Positions 1 through 7,456 of a stretch of DNA of 13,433 nt are shown piece after piece. The number at the start of each line of letters is the position of its first letter. Within the stretch, counting starts at the first letter, position 1. The position numbers and the translations under genes are program-made. Under the pieces are notes generated by a model that saw only the letters and a list, made by a program, of their open reading frames with translations, searched no databases and was not told the origin of the DNA. The DNA is taken from the NCBI GenBank assembly GCA_034437515.1, contig DAOTTX010000147.1, forward strand, positions 1-13,433. Reading direction: 5' to 3'. Origin of the DNA: DAOTTX01 sp034437515 (GTDB lineage Bacteria > Chloroflexota > Anaerolineae > Aggregatilineales > Phototrophicaceae).

Positions 1-95
1 TTGTGGGTGTGAGCAATTCGTTCAGGCATACGAGCAGTGGTACAATTTCAGGCATGGGCTTTTGCTTTGGTTAGTGTCGTTTTAAAGAACAACAA

Positions 96-557
96 CTATA
101 CCTCAAAAGCCCTCCATACTCTCGTTTTTGGCGAAGGTATTGCATAAAATAATTCAGGCTCTTTGGGATTTCGCGTGGTAAATCGAAAAATCAGTGAAAT
201 CACGGCTAAAAAACAGCAAATATGGGTGATTACTGACCATACATTGCCAATTTTGGCACAGAACCTATGTTCACCACGCAAGATCCTGGAGAACCACTTT
301 TGGTAAAGCAGATCGCCACTTTCTTTCAAAAAAAGGACAAATGCGCCAATTTCCATATCCATACGCGATGGATAAGTTTTTTCCACTTCAGGCCGCAAAA
401 ATGCGTATTTCCGCCCAGATAGCGTCTCGTCTACCGTTTTATTATTCTTTTTCGCAAACACATTTTGAAACTCACCCTCCCGAAAGACCAGCGGCACATG
501 ATCGAACACGAGCTGTGTGCCTAAAGCGTTTAGCGTTATGGCCAAGCTGTCCGTCAT
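96..557 (-). CDS. Unknown small membrane protein, last gene of the trp operon
   Basis: A 153-residue protein that I do not recognise. One hydrophobic stretch at about residues 106-126 (VWSVITHICCFLAVISLIF) looks like a single membrane-spanning helix. The N-terminal ~100 residues are mixed and charged, and the short C-terminal tail is basic and proline-containing. It starts 6 nt after the trpF stop. Its Shine-Dalgarno GAGGAG (567-572 on the complement) lies inside the last codons of trpF, 9 nt before the ATG, which suggests translational coupling. The gene is visibly AT-richer than the trp genes. No terminator is evident between its stop and the window edge. Reading-frame integrity and the RBS support a real gene. 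A role in tryptophan metabolism is only suggested by position. Confidence 0.6.
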   Translation of the reverse strand: MTDSLAITLNALGTQLVFDHVPLVFREGEFQNVFAKKNNKTVDETLSGRKYAFLRPEVEKTYPSRMDMEIGAFVLFLKESGDLLYQKWFSRILRGEHRFCAKIGNVWSVITHICCFLAVISLIFRFTTRNPKEPELFYAIPSPKTRVWRAFEV

Positions 558-563
558 GATCCT

Positions 564-1232
564 TTACTCCTCATCACGCACTTGCTTCGCCGCCTGGATG
601 AATGCCTGCACCTTGCCAATCGCTTTGACACCTGGTTCGCCGTCCTCGACACCGCTGGCGACATCCACGCCCCAGGGCCGCACCGCTTTGACCCGTGCCG
701 CGACGTTTGACGGATTCAACCCACCCGCCAGCATCAGCCGGGGTGTGGTCGCCTTGACCGCCAGCGCGACCGCATCGCTGGTCTGCGCCCCGGTGCCGCC
801 ATAGAGATTGGGATGATGGGCATCGAGCAGCAGCGAAGGCACCGTCTCTTTCGCCGGGATGTGTACGCCATAGTACGCCGAATCGTCCAATGCCAATGCT
901 TTATTCGGTGGGCGAATGGCTTTGAACGCGATGCCGCGCAGCTCTTTAAGCATATCATCTGATTCATCGCCGCTGAGTTGTGCCGCATCTAACCCGACCT
1001 GATTGGTAATCACCGAGATTGTCCCGACCGCCTCATTGACAAACACACCGACTAACTGTGGACAGTCATCGCCCAATACCTCCCGCAGCGGATCACAGAC
1101 TGCCCGTGCCGCATCTGGCGTGATATAACGTGGACTCGGCTTGTAGAAGTTGAAGCCCAATAAATCCGCACCGGCCTGGACACAGGCCAGCGCATCCTCG
1201 TAAGTGGTAATGCCGCAAATTTTAACTCTCAT
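564..1232 (-). CDS. trpF: Phosphoribosylanthranilate isomerase
   Basis: Catalyses the Amadori rearrangement of N-(5'-phosphoribosyl)anthranilate to CdRP, the third step of tryptophan synthesis, in the cytoplasm. The 222-residue protein is a complete TIM barrel of normal family length. It opens with MRVKICGIT, which carries the catalytic Cys6. The catalytic Asp137 sits in LLLDAHHPNLYGGTG, and the phosphate-binding loops LAGGLNPSNV and DVASGVEDGEPGVK are present. The frame is open upstream to 1400, but the ATG at 1232 matches the family N-terminus and has GAGG 8 nt upstream, overlapping the trpC stop. trpC ends 10 nt before it, so the two are probably coupled. Confidence 0.96.
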   Translation of the reverse strand: MRVKICGITTYEDALACVQAGADLLGFNFYKPSPRYITPDAARAVCDPLREVLGDDCPQLVGVFVNEAVGTISVITNQVGLDAAQLSGDESDDMLKELRGIAFKAIRPPNKALALDDSAYYGVHIPAKETVPSLLLDAHHPNLYGGTGAQTSDAVALAVKATTPRLMLAGGLNPSNVAARVKAVRPWGVDVASGVEDGEPGVKAIGKVQAFIQAAKQVRDEE

Positions 1233-1242
1233 CGCCTTTACC

Positions 1243-2070
1243 TCACCGTGCCTGACCGCTAAACGCCTGCACGGTCGCCGGGAGGTCATCACCGGCTTTG
1301 ACCAGCGACTCACCGACCAGCACCGCATGTGCGCCCATCGTACCCATCCGGGCAACATCCGCCGCATCACGGATGCCGCTCTCAGCGACCAACACCACAT
1401 CAGCCGGCACCATCGACGCTAGCCGTGCGGTCGTCTCTAAATCGACGTCAAACGTCTTGAGATCGCGGTTGTTCACACCGATGAGCGATGCACCCAACTT
1501 GACCGCCCGTTCCATTTCCACCGCGTTGTGTACCTCGACCAGCGCCGCCATACCCATCTCGGTGATCTGCGCATGCAGGTCGGTGAGTCGGTCGTCTTCC
1601 AGCGCGGCGACGATCAACAACACAGCATCTGCGCAGGAGGCCCGTGCTTCTATGACTTGATACGGGTCGATGATAAAGTCCTTGCGCAGCAACGGCACAC
1701 GAACCGCCTCGTGCACCGCCCGCAGATAGCGTAAGTGTCCCTGGAAAAACTTCTCATCGGTCAAGACGGAAATTGCCGACGCCCCGTTCTCGGCATAGGT
1801 GTTACCGAGGCGCACCGGGTCGAAATCCTCGATGAGCACACCCTTACTCGGCGAGGCTTTCTTGACTTCCGCAATCAAAGCGACGTTTCCCCCAGCACGC
1901 AACGCCCCGATGAAATCACGCGGCGGGTCAGCCGCCGAAGCATGATGCTCGACCTGCGCCGCCCAAGAGGGGAAGCCGTCATGATAGCCTTCCATGCGCA
2001 TGAGTTCCAGAATTTCCCGCTGTTTCTCCGCGAGGATTTCATCCAGAATGGTGTTCGTCTTTTGTACCAT
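1243..2070 (-). CDS. trpC: Indole-3-glycerol phosphate synthase
   Basis: Converts CdRP to indole-3-glycerol phosphate with loss of CO2 and water. The 275-residue TIM barrel has the expected active-site set: Glu68 and Lys70 in IAEVKKASPSKG, Lys130 in LLRKDF, Glu179 in ALVEVHN, Asn200 in GVNNRDL, and Glu230-Ser231 in VAESGI. The N-terminal helix (ILDEILAEKQREI) is typical. The ATG lies 2 nt after the trpD stop, and no strong Shine-Dalgarno is seen, so translation probably depends on termination at trpD. trpF follows directly as a separate gene, not as the trpCF fusion known from enterics. Confidence 0.97.
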   Translation of the reverse strand: MVQKTNTILDEILAEKQREILELMRMEGYHDGFPSWAAQVEHHASAADPPRDFIGALRAGGNVALIAEVKKASPSKGVLIEDFDPVRLGNTYAENGASAISVLTDEKFFQGHLRYLRAVHEAVRVPLLRKDFIIDPYQVIEARASCADAVLLIVAALEDDRLTDLHAQITEMGMAALVEVHNAVEMERAVKLGASLIGVNNRDLKTFDVDLETTARLASMVPADVVLVAESGIRDAADVARMGTMGAHAVLVGESLVKAGDDLPATVQAFSGQAR

Positions 2071-2072
2071 CG

Positions 2073-3104
2073 CTAACTCGCAAACTGCTGACTACATTCG
2101 ATGAGTGCATCGAGTTTGGCCTCTGCCGCGCCACCGTCGATGACTTCACGCGCCAGTTTGATCCCGGCGGCGATGTCATCAGCCTTGCCCGCAGCCATCA
2201 GTGCCGCCCCGGCGTTCAACAGCACCACATCACGTTTGGCATCCTGGATTTCACCACTGAGTACACCGCGTAAGATCGCCGCGTTCTTCGGGGCTTCGCC
2301 GCCCAGCAAGTCATGGATATTTGCCCCCTCAAAGCCGTATTCCAACGGATCAAGTTCGTAAGTTGTCACACGACCGTCTTTAAAGTGACTGATCGTGTTC
2401 GGGCCGGTCGTGGTCAGTTCGTCCAGGCCACCATAGCCGTTGACCACAATCGCCTGCCGCGCACCGAGATCGCCCAACACATTCGCCAGCAGATCGGTCA
2501 AATCAGGCGTGAACACCCCCATCAGTTGGTTTCGCGCTCCGGCTGGGTTCGTCAGCGGGCCAAGAATGTTAAAAATCGTGCGGATACGCATCTCGCGGCG
2601 TGGGCCGATGGCGTTTTTCATCGCCGGGTGTAATTTCGCCGCGAACAAAAAGCCGATACCGACTTCGTCCACGCACTGCCCGACCTGTTCCGGCGTTAAA
2701 TCCAGGTTGACGCCGAGTTCGCCGAGCACATCGGCGCTGCCGCACTTACTGGTCGCCGCGCGGTTACCATGTTTGGCGACCGGCACACCCGCCCCCGCTG
2801 CGACGAAGGCCACCGTCGTACTGATATTAAACGTACCAGAACGGTCACCACCGGTGCCACAGGTATCGAGTAACTGCGTGCCAGCAAATTTGGTCGGGAC
2901 ATGTTCGGCGTTGGCACGCATGGCCTGTGCGCTGCCGGTGATCTCAGCAGCGGTTTCACCTTTCATACGCAACCCCATCAGATACGCGCCGGTCTGTGAT
3001 TCGGTAGCCTCGCCGCGCATAATCTGGTTCAACACCGCCTCGGCTTCCTGAGCCTGCAGATGCCCGAAGCGGCTGATGACGTCAATCGCCCGTTGAATGT
3101 CCAT
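2073..3104 (-). CDS. trpD: Anthranilate phosphoribosyltransferase
   Basis: Transfers the phosphoribosyl group of PRPP to anthranilate, the second pathway step. The 343-residue protein has the N-terminal helical domain (MDIQRAIDVISRFGHLQAQEA). It also has the PRPP/Mg-binding motif DTCGTGGD (about residues 80-87), KHGNRA (about 111-116) with SGSAD-like CGSADVLGELG after it, and the GGLDELTTTGP metal/substrate segment. I chose the ATG at 3104 because it aligns with the usual family N-terminus and has a purine-rich GAAGAAAAG upstream. An in-frame GTG at 3137 would add 11 residues and cannot be excluded. It is a stand-alone enzyme, not fused to trpG. Confidence 0.96.
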   Translation of the reverse strand: MDIQRAIDVISRFGHLQAQEAEAVLNQIMRGEATESQTGAYLMGLRMKGETAAEITGSAQAMRANAEHVPTKFAGTQLLDTCGTGGDRSGTFNISTTVAFVAAGAGVPVAKHGNRAATSKCGSADVLGELGVNLDLTPEQVGQCVDEVGIGFLFAAKLHPAMKNAIGPRREMRIRTIFNILGPLTNPAGARNQLMGVFTPDLTDLLANVLGDLGARQAIVVNGYGGLDELTTTGPNTISHFKDGRVTTYELDPLEYGFEGANIHDLLGGEAPKNAAILRGVLSGEIQDAKRDVVLLNAGAALMAAGKADDIAAGIKLAREVIDGGAAEAKLDALIECSQQFAS

Positions 3105-3155
3105 TATAATCTTTTCTTCTTTCACTTGTGTTGTCACGTTGTTTTCTCTTTAATC

Positions 3156-4178
3156 TTACAGAATTTTGGATGAAACCCGCATACCCACACTCGCACGCAC
3201 ATCACGCAACAGCGGAGCCGCCAGCTCGCGTGCTTTTTCAGCACCGTTGACCAGCAACACATCAAGCGCGGCAGTATCGGCGAGCAGGGTATCATAACGT
3301 TCACGGGCGTCACTGAAGGTCGCGTCCAGCAACTCGAAAAGTTGTTGTTTCATCGTGCCGTAAGCCAGCCCACCCCGTAGATAACGCTCACGCACCGCTG
3401 CTACATCATCCGGCGCGGCGAAGTGCTTATAAATGTTGTAGATATTGCACACATCCGGGTCTTTTGGATCATCTGGTGTGCTAGAGTCGGTCACGATCTT
3501 CATCACCTGTTTGCGCAGCATCTTCGGCGGCGCGAACAACGGCAGCGTGTTGTCGTAACTCTTGCTCATCTTGCGTCCGTCCACACCGGTGATCGTGGCG
3601 ACCTTATCCGTGATGATCGGCTCCGGCAAGGTGAAGACCTCGCCGTGTGTGTGGTTAAATGCCGCCGCGATGTCCCGTGCAATTTCAAGGTGTTGCTTTT
3701 GATCCAGGCCGACCGGCACCAGATCTGCACTGAACAACAGAATATCCGCCGCCATCAGCACCGGATAATTGAACAATCCGACATTGATTCCCTCGTCGGG
3801 CGCGTTCCCGGTGGCGTCGTTGGCATCGACAGCGGCTTTATAAGCGTGCGCCCGGTTGAGCAGGCCTTTCGGCGCATAGCAGGCCAAGACCCACATCAAC
3901 TCGGCGATTTCCGGCACATCGGATTGGCGATAGAACACGACCGCATCAGGATCAAGACCGAGGACTAACCAGGTCGCCGCGATTTCGTAGACATGCCGTC
4001 GCAGACGGTCGCCGTCGCGTATGGTCGTCAGCGCGTGGTAATCAGCGATGAAGTACAACGCCTGATACTGCTCAGCCAGCGCCAACGCCGGGCGGATCAT
4101 ACCAAGGTAGTTACCCAGATGTGGCGGTCCAGTCGGCTTGATGCCGGTCAGTGTGATTTGTCGTGTCATGGTCTGCAT
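3156..4178 (-). CDS. trpS: Tryptophanyl-tRNA synthetase
   Basis: Charges tRNA-Trp with tryptophan. This is a class I aminoacyl-tRNA synthetase of 340 residues, the normal length. It has the HIGH-equivalent PTGPPHLGNYLG (residues 15-26), YFIADYHAL, the VGLDQKQHLEIARDIA segment and a complete KMSKS loop (GRKMSKS, 202-207). It sits inside the trp biosynthetic operon, 8 nt after trpG and 18 nt before the long GTG start of trpD. The leader T-box should therefore control it together with synthesis. Neither the ATG at 4178 nor the one at 4169 (MTRQITLTGIKPTG) has a good Shine-Dalgarno. Coupling to trpG is likely, and either start is possible. Confidence 0.96.
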   Translation of the reverse strand: MQTMTRQITLTGIKPTGPPHLGNYLGMIRPALALAEQYQALYFIADYHALTTIRDGDRLRRHVYEIAATWLVLGLDPDAVVFYRQSDVPEIAELMWVLACYAPKGLLNRAHAYKAAVDANDATGNAPDEGINVGLFNYPVLMAADILLFSADLVPVGLDQKQHLEIARDIAAAFNHTHGEVFTLPEPIITDKVATITGVDGRKMSKSYDNTLPLFAPPKMLRKQVMKIVTDSSTPDDPKDPDVCNIYNIYKHFAAPDDVAAVRERYLRGGLAYGTMKQQLFELLDATFSDARERYDTLLADTAALDVLLVNGAEKARELAAPLLRDVRASVGMRVSSKIL

Positions 4179-4186
4179 GATCTGGT

Positions 4187-4765
4187 CTACGCCGGTATAA
4201 ATGTATTCTCAAGGAAATTTTTTAGGATGCGCGGCCCGTAAGTGGTCAAAATGCTTTCCGGGTGGAACTGCACCGCCGCCACCGGATGCTGCTTGTGTCG
4301 CAACCCCATGATCTCACCTTCTTCGGTGAAGCCGATGATTTCCAGCGACTCCGGCAGCGAATCTTCTTCGACGATCAGGCTGTGATAGCGTGTCGCCACG
4401 AACGGACTCGGCACCCCGGTAAACAACGGGTCGCCCTTGTGATAGACCATACTGGTCTTGCCGTGCATCAAGCGTCCCGCACGGGTGACGACACCACCAT
4501 AAGCCTGCCCGATGCACTGATGTCCCAGGCAAACACCAAGCACCGGCGTCTGCGCGCCCATCTCACGGATGATGTCCAGCGAAATGCCGCCGTCATCCGG
4601 TGTGCCCGGCCCCGGAGAGATCACCACATGGCTGGGGTTCATCGCTTTCACGTCCTCGATGTTGGTTTGATCGTTGCGGACGACGTGTAAATCCGCGCCC
4701 ATCTCGCCCATCTGCTGGACGAGGTTATAGGTAAAGCTATCGTAGTTATCAATGACTAAGATCAT
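4187..4765 (-). CDS. trpG: Anthranilate synthase glutamine amidotransferase subunit
   Basis: The class I glutamine amidotransferase subunit that supplies ammonia to TrpE. The 192 residues include the family start MILVIDNYDSFTYNLVQ, the oxyanion strand SPGPGTPDDGG, the nucleophile elbow GVCLGHQ (Cys79), and the His168/Glu170 pair in QFHPESI, so the triad is complete. The ATG overlaps the stop of the upstream phosphatase-like gene in an ATGA arrangement (4762-4765), a classic sign of translational coupling. Such subunits can also serve para-aminobenzoate synthesis (PabA). The trp context favours TrpG, though dual use is possible. Confidence 0.95.
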   Translation of the reverse strand: MILVIDNYDSFTYNLVQQMGEMGADLHVVRNDQTNIEDVKAMNPSHVVISPGPGTPDDGGISLDIIREMGAQTPVLGVCLGHQCIGQAYGGVVTRAGRLMHGKTSMVYHKGDPLFTGVPSPFVATRYHSLIVEEDSLPESLEIIGFTEEGEIMGLRHKQHPVAAVQFHPESILTTYGPRILKNFLENTFIPA

Positions 4766-5424
4766 CCTGTCGTCTCTCCTCGCATATCACGCGGCATATA
4801 GCGGCTTTCTAACCCTTCAAGGTGCATCACATCGTTCACAGCGACCACCCGCCAAACGCCATCTTGACGGGCAAGCGTTGATACGGATGAGTTCCCGAAC
4901 TTGCCTTCCGTCATATCAATATCGGGGACAAGGTCTATCAACATGGCCTCAATCGACGTGGTATGAGAAATAATACCGACCGTGTCGATACTCTCGTCAT
5001 TCGCATTTTCAATATATTCACGCAAGGCATCCACCACTCGCTCTTCGACTTGCTGCCGAGACTCACCGCCGGGAATTTGAAAGCCTATCGGGTCAGCCTG
5101 GAGCTTCTCATACTCCTCTGGATACCAACCGTGCATCTCCGGCACGGTTAGCCCCTGCCAGATGCCGACATTTTGCTCTCGTAGGCGTTCATCGAATGTC
5201 GGCTCAAATTCCAAACGTTCGCTCAGAATTTCCGCTGTTTGTCGGGCACGGCGGCTGTCGCTAGTGTAAAGTCGCTTCAAGCCGATATGCCGGACGAAAT
5301 TCGCCAACCGGCTCACCTGTAAACGTCCATGCTCGTTGAGGGGTGCTGCCACCCACCCTTGAAAGCGCCCTTCGAAGTTCCAATCCGTCTCACCCGACCG
5401 GATAAATACAATTCTTTTAAGCAT
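4762..5424 (-). CDS. Histidine-phosphatase (phosphoglycerate-mutase-like) family protein with Ser in place of the catalytic His
   Basis: A 220-residue protein of the histidine phosphatase superfamily. The fold landmarks are present: an N-terminal strand and P-loop-like motif, SDSRRARQTAEIL (Arg59), LREQNVGIWQGLT (Glu83), GGESRQQVEERV, and the second histidine in IISHTTS (His154). However, the diagnostic RHG at residues 9-11 reads RSG. The codon is TCG for Ser10, so the residue that normally becomes phosphohistidine is missing. The protein may be a pseudo-enzyme or use altered chemistry. It lies between trpE (64 nt upstream) and trpG (ATGA overlap) and has a good AGGAG 8 nt before its ATG. It should thus be co-expressed with anthranilate synthase. 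The substrate is unknown. Confidence 0.9.
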   Translation of the reverse strand: MLKRIVFIRSGETDWNFEGRFQGWVAAPLNEHGRLQVSRLANFVRHIGLKRLYTSDSRRARQTAEILSERLEFEPTFDERLREQNVGIWQGLTVPEMHGWYPEEYEKLQADPIGFQIPGGESRQQVEERVVDALREYIENANDESIDTVGIISHTTSIEAMLIDLVPDIDMTEGKFGNSSVSTLARQDGVWRVVAVNDVMHLEGLESRYMPRDMRGETTG

Positions 5425-5455
5425 TTTTATCGCTCCTGTCCATCTGATGCACTAG

Positions 5456-5484
5456 CTTTTAGCATATTGCAACAGAAATCACAA
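5456..5484 (-). promoter_or_regulatory. Possible internal promoter between trpE and the phosphatase-like gene
   Basis: On the minus strand TTGTGA (5479-5484) is followed after exactly 17 nt by TAAAAG (5456-5461), preceded by TGC as in an extended -10. The 64-nt gap is the largest in the operon. A start here would allow trpG, trpS and downstream genes to be made without T-box readthrough. The hexamers are only partial matches, so this is tentative. Confidence 0.25.
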
Positions 5485-5488
5485 ACGA

Positions 5489-7006
5489 CTACATTAATCC
5501 CTGCTCGGCATATTGGATCGCCACAGCCAACGCCTTCGCTTTGTTGACCGTTTCGTCGTATTCGCTGGCGGGGTCGCTATCGGCGACGATACCCGCCCCG
5601 GCCTGGATGTAAACGCGATCCCCTTGCATGACCAACGCACGGATCGTGATGCAAGTATCCATGCTGCCATCATGGCTGAAATACCCCACCGCCCCACCAT
5701 ATGGGCCGCGTCGTGTCCCTTCGAGTTCTTCGATGATCTCCATTGCACGGACTTTAGGCGCACCGCTCAACGTGCCTGCCGGGAAGGTCGCACGGAACAA
5801 GTCGAACGCATCAATGCCGTCACGCGCCCGGCCTTCGATGTTGCTCACGATATGCATCACATGACTGTAACGCTCGATATACATCATGTCAGTAACGTTA
5901 ATGCTGCCGTACTCGCTCACCCGACCGAGATCGTTGCGTCCCAGATCAACCAACATCACATGCTCGGCGCGTTCTTTAGGGTCGGCGAGCAATTCTTCTT
6001 CCAATGCCTTATCCTCGGCATCGGTCGCACCACGTTTGCGCGTCCCCGCAATCGGACGGTTTGTAGCGATGCCATCTTCGAGGCGTACCATCATCTCCGG
6101 CGAAGCGCCCATCAAAGTGAAATCATCGCTGAAGCGCAGGAAAAACATATACGGCGAGGGGTTGAGCGCCCGCACCGCCCGGTAAATCATCAACGGCGGT
6201 GCGGTCGTGCGGCGGGTGAACCGCTGTGATAACACGATCTGGAAAGCATCCCCGGCGGCGATGTATTCTTTCGCTCGGCGCACATTTGCTTCAAACTCGT
6301 CACGCGGGACGTTGGAAACAAGATTTTCGTCTAGCACCTCAGTGGATATGGTCGGCTCCGGTAGCGGACGACCCAGCGTGGCGATGATCTGGTCGATACG
6401 GCGCACCGCGGCGTAATATGCCGCCTCGGGGTTGCCGGTGTTGTGCGCGTTCGCCAGCACGATCAATTGATGCTTGGCATGGTCAAAAACCACCAGCGTA
6501 TCCGGCAGTAAAAATGCCAGATCCGGCACATCGAGATCACGCGAGGCTGTCTCCGGCAGGCGCTCGAAGTAGCGCACCACGTCATAGCCAATGTAACCGA
6601 CTGCCCCACCAACGAGGCGCGGTAACCCTTCCACTGGAACGGGTGTAAACGCGGTTAATTCGGCTTTGACCACATCGAGCGGGTCTTCACCGGTGGCGAG
6701 TTCGCGGTGTGTTGTCTCACCATCGACCACACGTTTAATCGTATTGCCTTCGACTGTGATGATGCCACGCGGGTTCACGCCGAGAAACGAATAACGCCCG
6801 ACCTGCTCCCCGCCCTCGACAGATTCGAGCAAGAACGAGTATTCCCCGGCCTGTGCCAATTTCATATAAACGGATACCGGCGTCTCTAAATCCGCCAGCA
6901 AACGACGGTATACGGGGACGAGATCGCCCTGTTGGAATAAAGCTTTTACGGTTTCAAACGAAGGGGTAATGTCTTTGCGGATTCGTGATGCGGTCTGTGC
7001 GTTCAT
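5489..7006 (-). CDS. trpE: Anthranilate synthase component I
   Basis: The chorismate-binding subunit that makes anthranilate from chorismate with TrpG-supplied ammonia, the committed step. The 505 residues match the family length. The N-terminal tryptophan-sensing element LLES is at 59-62 (SFLLESVEGGEQVGRYSFLG), so feedback inhibition by tryptophan is expected. The chorismate-binding domain carries GASPEMMVRLEDG, PIAGTRKRG, DLGRNDLGRV, ATFPAGTLSGAPKVRAMEI and GPYGGAVGYFS. The frame is open to 7084, but those first 26 codons run through the T-box terminator. The ATG at 7006 has AGGAG (7015-7019) 8 nt upstream and is the evident start. It is the first gene of the operon. Confidence 0.97.
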   Translation of the reverse strand: MNAQTASRIRKDITPSFETVKALFQQGDLVPVYRRLLADLETPVSVYMKLAQAGEYSFLLESVEGGEQVGRYSFLGVNPRGIITVEGNTIKRVVDGETTHRELATGEDPLDVVKAELTAFTPVPVEGLPRLVGGAVGYIGYDVVRYFERLPETASRDLDVPDLAFLLPDTLVVFDHAKHQLIVLANAHNTGNPEAAYYAAVRRIDQIIATLGRPLPEPTISTEVLDENLVSNVPRDEFEANVRRAKEYIAAGDAFQIVLSQRFTRRTTAPPLMIYRAVRALNPSPYMFFLRFSDDFTLMGASPEMMVRLEDGIATNRPIAGTRKRGATDAEDKALEEELLADPKERAEHVMLVDLGRNDLGRVSEYGSINVTDMMYIERYSHVMHIVSNIEGRARDGIDAFDLFRATFPAGTLSGAPKVRAMEIIEELEGTRRGPYGGAVGYFSHDGSMDTCITIRALVMQGDRVYIQAGAGIVADSDPASEYDETVNKAKALAVAIQYAEQGLM

Positions 7007-7024
7007 CAAGGGTACTCCTGCCAG

Positions 7025-7069
7025 AAATAAAAAATCCCACGTCATCCTTACGTCAAGGACGAGAGGGAA
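7025..7069 (-). terminator. T-box regulated intrinsic terminator before trpE
   Basis: On the minus strand the 5' arm (7055-7069) and 3' arm (7035-7049) enclose a 5-nt loop (7050-7054). Eight uninterrupted pairs next to the loop, one of them G-U, are followed by a weaker extension ending in CC/GG pairs. A run of six T (7029-7034) and a further TTT follow at once. The 5' arm abuts the T-box core, so antiterminator and terminator are mutually exclusive. Confidence 0.9.
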
Positions 7070-7336
7070 CTCCCGCGGTGCCACCTTGATTCACACCTCA
7101 AGGCTGAGGTGTACACTCTGGAGTACGGGCGATAACGCCGATACCCTGCGCTCTGGTTACGGTGCGCTGCCGTCACAAGCTAATTGTTGGATTCATAGAA
7201 TCCCGTTCGCCTGTGCAACTCCCCGGCCCATTCACAATCGGCGTGTGTACCGCTTTCACACCTTACAGCGGCTCTCTGAACACCGTTTCGACGGCTACTC
7301 TTCCGGTTCAACGTCTTTAAGCTGATATTTACATTT
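7025..7336 (-). promoter_or_regulatory. Tryptophan T-box leader (riboregulator) of the trp operon
   Basis: A long untranslated leader precedes trpE. It contains the near-invariant T-box core TGGCACCGCG (7074-7083) in an AAGGTGGCACCGCGGGAG context, which pairs with the free CCA end of uncharged tRNA. Upstream, in the Stem I region, the segment GTGAATGGGCC (7225-7235) places UGG (7228-7230) where the specifier codon is expected, matching the tryptophan anticodon. An AGAGAG motif of the Stem I type occurs further 5' at about 7273-7278. The promoter lies just upstream and the terminator immediately after the core. Expected behaviour: uncharged tRNA-Trp stabilises the antiterminator and turns the operon on. 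The end near 7336 is estimated from the promoter. Confidence 0.92.
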
Positions 7337-7342
7337 GCCCAT

Positions 7343-7371
7343 ATCCTAGCGTGGAAGCGAGGCGCTGTCAA
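7343..7371 (-). promoter_or_regulatory. Promoter of the trp operon
   Basis: On the minus strand a perfect -35 TTGACA (7366-7371) is followed by a 17-nt spacer and TAGGAT (7343-7348) as -10. Transcription should start near 7335-7337, giving a T-box leader of about 330 nt. The strong match suits a promoter whose control is by attenuation rather than by a repressor. Confidence 0.85.
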
Positions 7372-7397
7372 GCGTTTGCTAATTGATGTAGAAAATC

Positions 7398-7427
7398 TTA
7401 AGCTTGAAGCCGAAATTTGGATATAAT
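7398..7427 (+). promoter_or_regulatory. Probable promoter of the exonuclease gene
   Basis: A perfect TATAAT lies at 7422-7427, about 30 nt before the ATG at 7457. The best -35 is a weak TTAAGC (7398-7403) with an 18-nt spacer. It is divergent from the trp promoter, with only about 27 nt between the two -35 regions. Confidence 0.5.
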
Positions 7428-7456
7428 AACTCTAGGATAAGTTTAGAGGATAAAAC

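Noticed and set aside
21..55. Direct repeat TTCAGGCAT at 21-29 and 47-55, with TACAAT at 41-46
   Set aside because: Only two 9-bp copies and no matching -35. It may be chance, and the window edge prevents judging context.
1233..1400. In-frame 56-codon upstream extension of trpF
   Set aside because: It runs inside trpC in another frame. MRVKICGIT at 1232 is the standard start and has an RBS.
2440..3051. 203-codon plus-strand open frame opposite trpD
   Set aside because: It is an antisense shadow of a fully conserved gene in GC-rich DNA. The protein is low-complexity in Ala/Ser/Pro and shows no domain.
5513..6229. 238-codon plus-strand open frame opposite trpE
   Set aside because: It is a shadow of trpE. 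It has His/Arg-rich composition, no RBS and no recognisable motif.
7007..7084. In-frame 26-codon upstream extension of trpE
   Set aside because: It overlaps the T-box core and terminator, and the ATG at 7006 has a proper AGGAG and the family N-terminus.
7363..7374. CGCT/AGCG inverted arms around the trp -35 hexamer, as a possible repressor operator
   Set aside because: Four-base arms are too short to separate from chance, and T-box attenuation already explains regulation.
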